Below are positions 58,701-64,000 of a stretch of 64,000 nucleotides of DNA, piece by piece. Below the pieces are notes generated by a model. It did no database searches. It was not told where the DNA came from and saw only the letters and a program-made list of their open reading frames with translations. The translations under genes and the position numbers were made by a program. Location of the stretch: positions 12,910,884 to 12,974,883 of the forward strand of contig CM029131.1 of NCBI GenBank assembly GCA_016859345.1. The letters are read 5' to 3'. This stretch comes from Istiophorus platypterus (Eukaryota > Chordata > Actinopteri > Istiophoriformes > Istiophoridae). The first letter of the stretch is position 1, and every line of letters begins with the position of its first letter.

Positions 58701-61700
58701 TAAGTGAAACCGGGTGCGAAATCTGAGCCGTGGAGTCCGAGTTTGGAAAATAAACCCTTGGATGTGATCGTGTCAGAGGCCTTTTGGTCTTCAGGTTCCA
58801 CTAATGATGCCTTTTTCTCTTTCTCTTTCATGTCTGATGACCCTTCTACAAACCCGGCTACAGGTAAGAGACCTTTATGGGGATTTATTTTACATATAAC
58901 TGATGCCTTGTTCATTGGCAGATTTTCTGCTTCTGGTTTTCAACAAAGTACTTGAGATGCTGTATTTGTGTCTGGTTCGCTGCATCAGCAGTTCAGTAGT
59001 AAGTCGTTCATTACTATTGCTTGAGTAACATTCTTGTAGACGTGAAGGAACAAACCCACCCAGCCTGTTTGTCTACATTCACCTCTGTCACGCCGGGATG
59101 GTTTGAGTGTCCTCACATGTACTGTAGCTCCTCGCATGTGTGTCTGCGCATCCGAAGCTTTGCAGTGAGACGGTTAAAGCCTTGGCAACGGCATCACCGG
59201 TCAGCATGCGAAGGGCTCACAGCTCAGGTTCAGTATGGGAACGGCGGGTGGGAGGGGAGAAAAAAACCCTGAGGTCGTAGTAGTGGATGTTGCCCTGGGT
59301 CTTGTTCTTAGAAGCATCTTTAGGCCAAGATGATCGTAAAAAAAAATAAAATTAATAAAAAATCTTGTTGAGATGTTTTCCAGAAAATATTGAAACTGAC
59401 GACGCTCTGAAATGAACAAGTGCCTCCTGGCAAGTTGTATGACGTTAAAAAAAACCAAACAAACAAAAAAATGAAACAAAAAACCCACACCATCTGACCC
59501 GCGGGACGATTTGGCTTCGGTAGCGCTTTCTTCATACGACCTGGACTAACATCCACCTGGCTTGAAAGCCCCGAGTCTCCTGATTCTATCGGTGCAAAGC
59601 ATTTCGGGATCATATCAAGGCAACAGCTGTTGACACAGAATTGGTTCAGACTTGCCGCTCCAAAGGGGTTTCAACACAGACCTCATATCTCTGTTTGTGT
59701 AACTGATGTGACAGCCTCTTTAGTCATCGTCTTCATCATCTTCCTCCTCCTACTCGCCTTACATCTTCATCTGGCTGAGCTCACGTGTTCCTGATTGTGC
59801 ATTTTCAGGTCCCATATTTTCTCTTTTCTTTTTATTTATTGTGTGTTTTCTGCCAGATGCTTAAATAAAGCAGCTCTCATAGGAAAACGATGACAGAGCG
59901 ACTCTCACAGGAGGCAACGCGTTTATTTATAGGAGGCATCGATGCTTTATTTAGGTTTAATGTGACTTTCACATCTGTAACATCTGCCCTCTGGCAGCAG
60001 CCAAATCGGAGTTCTCTCCTCAAAAATTTGTCTAAATAACGGTGGCACATGGTGTTAACTTTCATAATCTACAAATAAAAACAGGAATTACAAAAGGTGT
60101 GCTGATTTCACAGATGCATCATCCAACACACAAAAAAATACCAAACAAATTTAAACAAATGTGGAACAGTTTTTACAAATAAATACACAGTGACCTGAAT
60201 AAATGTCAGTATTTTACAAGTAAAGACTTTTGAAACCGACAAAAAATGTGTTCACCTTAAAATCTGCATATTTGATAAAATGTGCTTTTGAAAAGCTAAA
60301 CGTATTTATGAGATCCTTTTGCATTTATTTACAGATTCATAAATACTCCATGTGTATTTAAGTGTTGGAAAATTTTGAGTGCATTACTCTGTAATTTCAA
60401 AATTGAGAAGGTGTTCTTTCAAAAAAGATTAAATAATCAGTTTATACGTCCAATTCTGTTTTTACTCATAAAAGAAAATAACTTTAATGTTGCTTCAGTT
60501 TCATACGTCTACAGCTTTAGATCAAAAAAAGAGTAAAATAATGCAAGCGAAATATGACTCGAGCTAAAATTAAAGTTTATTTTTAAAGAAATTCTAAATT
60601 TATGCCTCTGTTAACATGACTGCCATCTGAAAATTCTTCTTTTTCATGACTGCAGGCATGTTATGGGTGGATATGACTAACAGTCATACAAGCGACAGTT
60701 ACATCTTCACTTTCATAGATCAGCAGTTGAAGCAAGAGTCTGTCTGTTTGACAGCTGAGGACTGGGATGAATCAGATCATCTCTGTGGTGACCCCCCCAG
60801 TTTTGAAACTGCTTTTCACCATCTCTGATCCACAAGCGTGTGCTGTGTTTAATTGCTATTGGAAAAATCAGGTGTCTGGCTTTTATTTCACATTCCTGTG
60901 TAATTCCTAATCAGTAAATGGGTGTTTTGGGTTTTTTTGTTTTGTTTTTTCTTTTTTAATTTCCCTAAAAGATCAGAGACTTTGTCACCTTGAGATTGCA
61001 CAATAATTAAGTATATTTGCCTGAAGTATACTGTGTCATATGGCAGAGAAGTTAGTAGTGAAAATAACTAACTTAATTAGATGTAACAATAACGTTTAAG
61101 CATGATTCATAGCCTCATGAAATTGGGGGAAAGGGGAAAGATGACGTTTGGTTAACGTGGCACCAGAAAGATTCAGAGTAGGACCTTAAGGTGGAAGCGC
61201 AATGCACTTTCCGTCTCTGGGAGTGTAAAAGTTAAGCAAATGACAAAGATCTACGTTATCTGTGCTTAAGCAGGAATAATGAAGCCTTATACCAGCAGAA
61301 TTTTGTTATGCAGTGCAGTCACAGGCATGAGATTCACCTGGCCAGCGCTGCATATCTTCACATTTTATCTGTTTGACGCTATTCAGCGTTTCAGACCAAC
61401 ACCTTCACTCAAAACCAAAACAGAGCTTGCAGCTGTGAAATGCATAATGACTCAATACGTTAGAAAAATGTGGGTGAGATTTAATTATTTAACAGAGAAT
61501 GTTATTAAGATTAGGCAAGGTTATTAGGCAAATAAGTGCCAAAAAAAACCAGTGTCCCGTTTCAGGTTCTTCCAGCCCGTTTTCCTGCAGCTGTGGCTCG
61601 GAGGTGGATGGTATCTAATATTTAATAAAGGACCGGTACTGGCGCTCTGTATCGGGTTTCCATGTTATTCACAGCTGTGCAGATGTGCAGTCTGGATTTG

Positions 61701-62084
61701 ATTGTGTGGGAGGCAGTGGGGAGCAAACACCAGACACACAACGCCCGCCGATAACTCCCCCCGCTCGGACGTCAAGCTGAAGCCTCTCGCTTCACACTCC
61801 GGTGTCTGGGTGTCTGGAAACTTCTCTGGGGCCAGCGCTGTCTCATGCTGCCCACTCTGTTTGTGCTTTTTGGGGCGACACAATGAAACTGGCTCAGTTT
61901 TTGGGTGCATAACTTTTGGAAACATCTGCCTCAAAATGTTTGCAGCGATCTGCTTGAAACCATTTAGTAGACACGACGACTTTTGAGATAATATATGACA
62001 GTGACATGACCTGAAAGTGTTGGTGTCTCTCTTTCAAAACCGCCCAGCGTCAATGGAAATACAGAACCATCACTTGCATTTACA

Positions 62085-62150
62085 CTGTGTGTTTGTGTGT
62101 GTGTGTGTGTGTTTGTGTGCGTGTGCGTGTGAGTGTGTGTGTATGTGTTT
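62085..62150 (+). repeat. Interrupted (GT)n with GCGTG cores
   Basis: GT repeats with GTTT, GTGC and GAGT interruptions; includes GTGCGTGTGCGTGTGAG. Confidence 0.9.
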
Positions 62151-62639
62151 CACCACAGTGGCAGCCAACTGCTACCACTTCCGCCTCGTGCCACCCGCAA
62201 CATATGGCATCATCTCTGAAGAGAAACCGGCTCGGTTGAGGCTTTCGGAGGGCGCGGGCTGCAGTGTCGCCCCGACATGGCTTTGTTTGCACCAACATTT
62301 TTTTTTTATTTTTGAACCTGAAAATTTGGTCTGAGGACGCAGATGAAGTTCGACTTGACACATTTAATGGAAATAGCTTTTCCCATTATCAGTTTCTCAC
62401 ATTTAAATGATATAAAATGATGAGTTTGAATATCGCATTTTTGCAAGAAAATCGGGTGAGGAAAGCTGCATCAAAACTGACAGAAATGGTTAACAAGTTT
62501 TAATTTGACTCTTCTAAGTCAAAGTTTAGCCAATATTAACAAAAACACAGAATAAAACAATAAAAATTATACAAATCAAGCCGAAGAGGATGTTTAATTC
62601 ATGAAAATTTCCATTTAAGGCACTTATTAATCAGATTAT

Positions 62640-63160
62640 CATTTAAAAATCAGAATTTTTTCTTTTATTTGTCTCATCTAACAAGTTGTTCTTTTTATCA
62701 CAAACTGACACTTCGCAGTTTCCACTTAATGTCAGCGTCAAAAAAACCCTAAAACTTTCCGGATCATCAAGATTCAAGCAAATCACCAAGTAATCAGAGC
62801 TGCAGTTGCATGTAACGGACGCGGGGGAGGAATCTAATCTGGATCTGAACTCCTCGTCCACCTTAAGGGCTTCTGAGTGCTGCTGACAGGTGAAAGCAGA
62901 GGGGGAGGCTGAACCATGGCATCTCTGATGTCACTTTACGGAAGCTCCCCGGGGTTTTGCCGCCCACCACCAGGCTGAGGCAGGAAGCTGCTGAGGTCGG
63001 TTGGGTTTTCCTCTCTGATGCGTTCGTTACACAGCTTACGTGAGACTTCGGAATGGGCCTTGGAAAGCCTCTGAAAGAAACGGTGAAAATACATCAGACC
63101 GTCAGCCTCTGGTCTGATGGCTGTCGCGACTTTCCCATTGTGCATTAACAGGTCGGACTT
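62640..63160 (-). CDS. Candidate terminal exon of an unidentified minus-strand gene
   Basis: On the minus strand an acceptor-like TTTTTCCATAG is followed at 63160 by an open frame of 75 codons ending in TAA at 62936-62938. The frame is closed by the TAG of the acceptor itself, so the ORF begins exactly at the presumed splice site. It reads KSDLLMHNGKVATAIRPEAD, then residues including GLMYFHRFFQRLSKAHSEV and NERIREENPTDLSSFLPQ. Composition is mixed and soluble, and third codon positions are richer in G/C than the AT-rich surroundings. A polyadenylation signal AATAAA follows at 62664-62669, giving a plausible short 3' UTR. I do not recognise the protein. It would be antisense to, or downstream of, ahr. 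It could still be a chance ORF. Confidence 0.25.
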
Positions 63161-63549
63161 CTATGGAAAAATTTCAGGATCAATTTACGTTTTAGAACTC
63201 TGAAAAGCTTTAAACTGCCTGCGACACCTCTACAGCAGTGTCTCTCATTGAAGTCATTTTTAAAACCATAAAATTCCCTTTTTTTTCTCTTTTTTCTTTT
63301 TTGCAATGAAATCTTGTAAAGAAAAGCAGGATGGAAACGGATTTTTCCAATGTTTTGTCGTTTACATGCTCTCAGATCACATCTGGTCCTTGGAGGGTGA
63401 AGTTAACAGCAACTACAGAGGTGCGTTTTGCCATCCTAATTCATGCCTCTTCTCCGAAGACAAGATGGTTGAGGCTCATGGGTATTTTAGTATTTTAGAT
63501 TTCGAAGACACTTGACTGACTGAAGATGTCATCTCAGCCTGTGGAAAAT

Positions 63550-63780
63550 TACAACGGCCATTTTTCACCATCAATGTTTTTTTAATATACAAAGAATATT
63601 CCATTAATAGAGAAAATAATCGACTGATTAATCAATGATGACGGTTATTGTTCGCAGACGTGTTGTTAATATATTAATCAGTGTATTTTCTAAATGTTGC
63701 AGCATGTTTCTTTTCAAAGTCACATAACAATTTGTCAGTACATTGATTAGTTGACTTACAAAAATAGAAGATTATCCACA
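63550..63780. repeat. Copy of the AATCGATTAATCG-type dispersed repeat
   Basis: CCATTTTTCACCATCAATGT, GAGAAAATAATCGACTGATT and AATCAATGATGACGGTTATT-GTTCGCAG follow the family end sequence, with a second end-like piece ATTGATTAGTTGACTTACAA at 63741. Confidence 0.7.
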
Positions 63781-63924
63781 CATTGTGTTGTATTTATATC
63801 TGTTTTTTTATTTGCCTTTTTTGATCACGTTGGCCCCATTCGCTCGGAATAAAAACACGTTTCTCAGCTCTTTTCTCTGAAAAGTCAGATAAGAGACGAA
63901 GGATGAGAGAAATAAGACGAACAA

Positions 63925-63997
63925 ACAATTAAAAAAAGAGAATGAGATGAAGGGAGAGAGATAAAACGAGTGGAAGGAAATGAGAGAGAGAGAGAGA
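63925..63997. repeat. Purine-rich GA simple repeat at window end
   Basis: Purine-rich run ending in (GA)n at 63982-63996. Confidence 0.8.
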
Positions 63998-64000
63998 ATG

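Larger units (their letters stand above)
29139..64000 (+). other. ahr2: ahr intron 2, 5' part (runs off the window)
   Basis: Begins at the exon 2 donor GTGAGT. The next AHR exon should start PAS-A coding (family pattern: acidic residues then LLQALNGFV), but no such segment was found up to 64000, so the intron appears to exceed 34.8 kb. Contents are old dispersed repeats, microsatellites, C-rich runs and a few motifs listed separately. Stretches 29140-30410, 34280-35470, 44100-47400, 48300-49950 and 59000-62080 hold nothing I recognise beyond homopolymer runs. The right end may already belong to another gene if the 62.6-63.2 kb exon candidate is real. Confidence 0.6.

Noticed and set aside
58796..58862. 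Possible AHR exon 3 between TTCAG and ACAG|GTAAGAG
   Set aside because: The splice-like borders and frame join to exon 2 are open, but the peptide (STNDAFFSFSFMSDDPS) does not resemble any AHR sequence and the exon is much too short, with the wrong end phase.
58604..58915. 103-codon minus-strand frame with Lys/Glu-rich stretch
   Set aside because: It overlaps the possible MITE-like repeat and the CTTTCTCTTTCTC run; no domain and no homologue recognised.
60646..60828. Possible exon after a good acceptor (TTTTTCATGACTGCAG)
   Set aside because: No good donor, phase does not fit AHR exon 3, and the peptide is unrecognised.
1..64000. CRISPR array, bacterial operon or integrated virus
   Set aside because: Regular repeats are all simple-sequence or dispersed transposon relics without unique spacers of constant length, and no viral or prokaryotic gene is recognisable.

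Overview
The window looks like nuclear DNA of a bony fish (teleost). It is mostly non-coding and moderately AT-rich, has many long (CA)n/(GT)n arrays, carries Tc1-type transposon relics of a kind common in fish, and holds several copies of a fish-typical dispersed repeat ending in AATCGATTAATCG-like sequence. I see no bacterial gene organisation, operon, CRISPR array, rRNA or intact tRNA gene.

The one gene I can name with confidence is the 5' end of an aryl hydrocarbon receptor gene on the + strand, most like the teleost AHR2 subtype. Coding exon 1 (15962-16020) gives 19 codons plus two bases. Coding exon 2 (28951-29138) gives the complete basic helix-loop-helix segment. Splice sites and codon phases join cleanly: two bases from exon 1 plus one from exon 2 make an Ile codon, and exon 2 ends one base into the next codon, as in other AHR genes. 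No PAS-domain exon was found in the 34.9 kb after exon 2, so the rest of the gene probably lies to the right of the window and intron 2 is very long.

Layout: 1-14.7 kb is upstream intergenic DNA with scattered simple repeats and a few possible regulatory stretches. 14711-15475 is a 765-bp polypyrimidine (CT)n tract ending at the ahr promoter. 15476-15961 is a GC- and CpG-rich, TATA-less promoter/5' UTR with a consensus AHR response element (XRE) and two short upstream ORFs overlapping as ATGA. 16.0-28.95 kb is intron 1. It holds an internally deleted Tc1-like relic, a degenerate tandem-type repeat field, fragments of a second Tc1-like family, a (GGGA)n tract, a SINE-like relic, and UG repeats close to the exon 2 acceptor. 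29.1-64 kb is intron 2 as far as can be told, dominated by old repeat copies and microsatellites, with a few notable motifs (paired POU octamers, ZNF143/THAP11-type elements). A possible terminal exon of an unidentified minus-strand gene lies at 62.6-63.2 kb.

In function the window holds the regulatory head of one gene: the AHR promoter plus the DNA-binding/dimerisation exon. The XRE beside the likely start region, the CT tract, the uORFs and the UG repeats before exon 2 are the features most likely to shape its expression. I found no novel multi-gene system. The best leads are regulatory features of this AHR gene and the unassigned minus-strand exon candidate.
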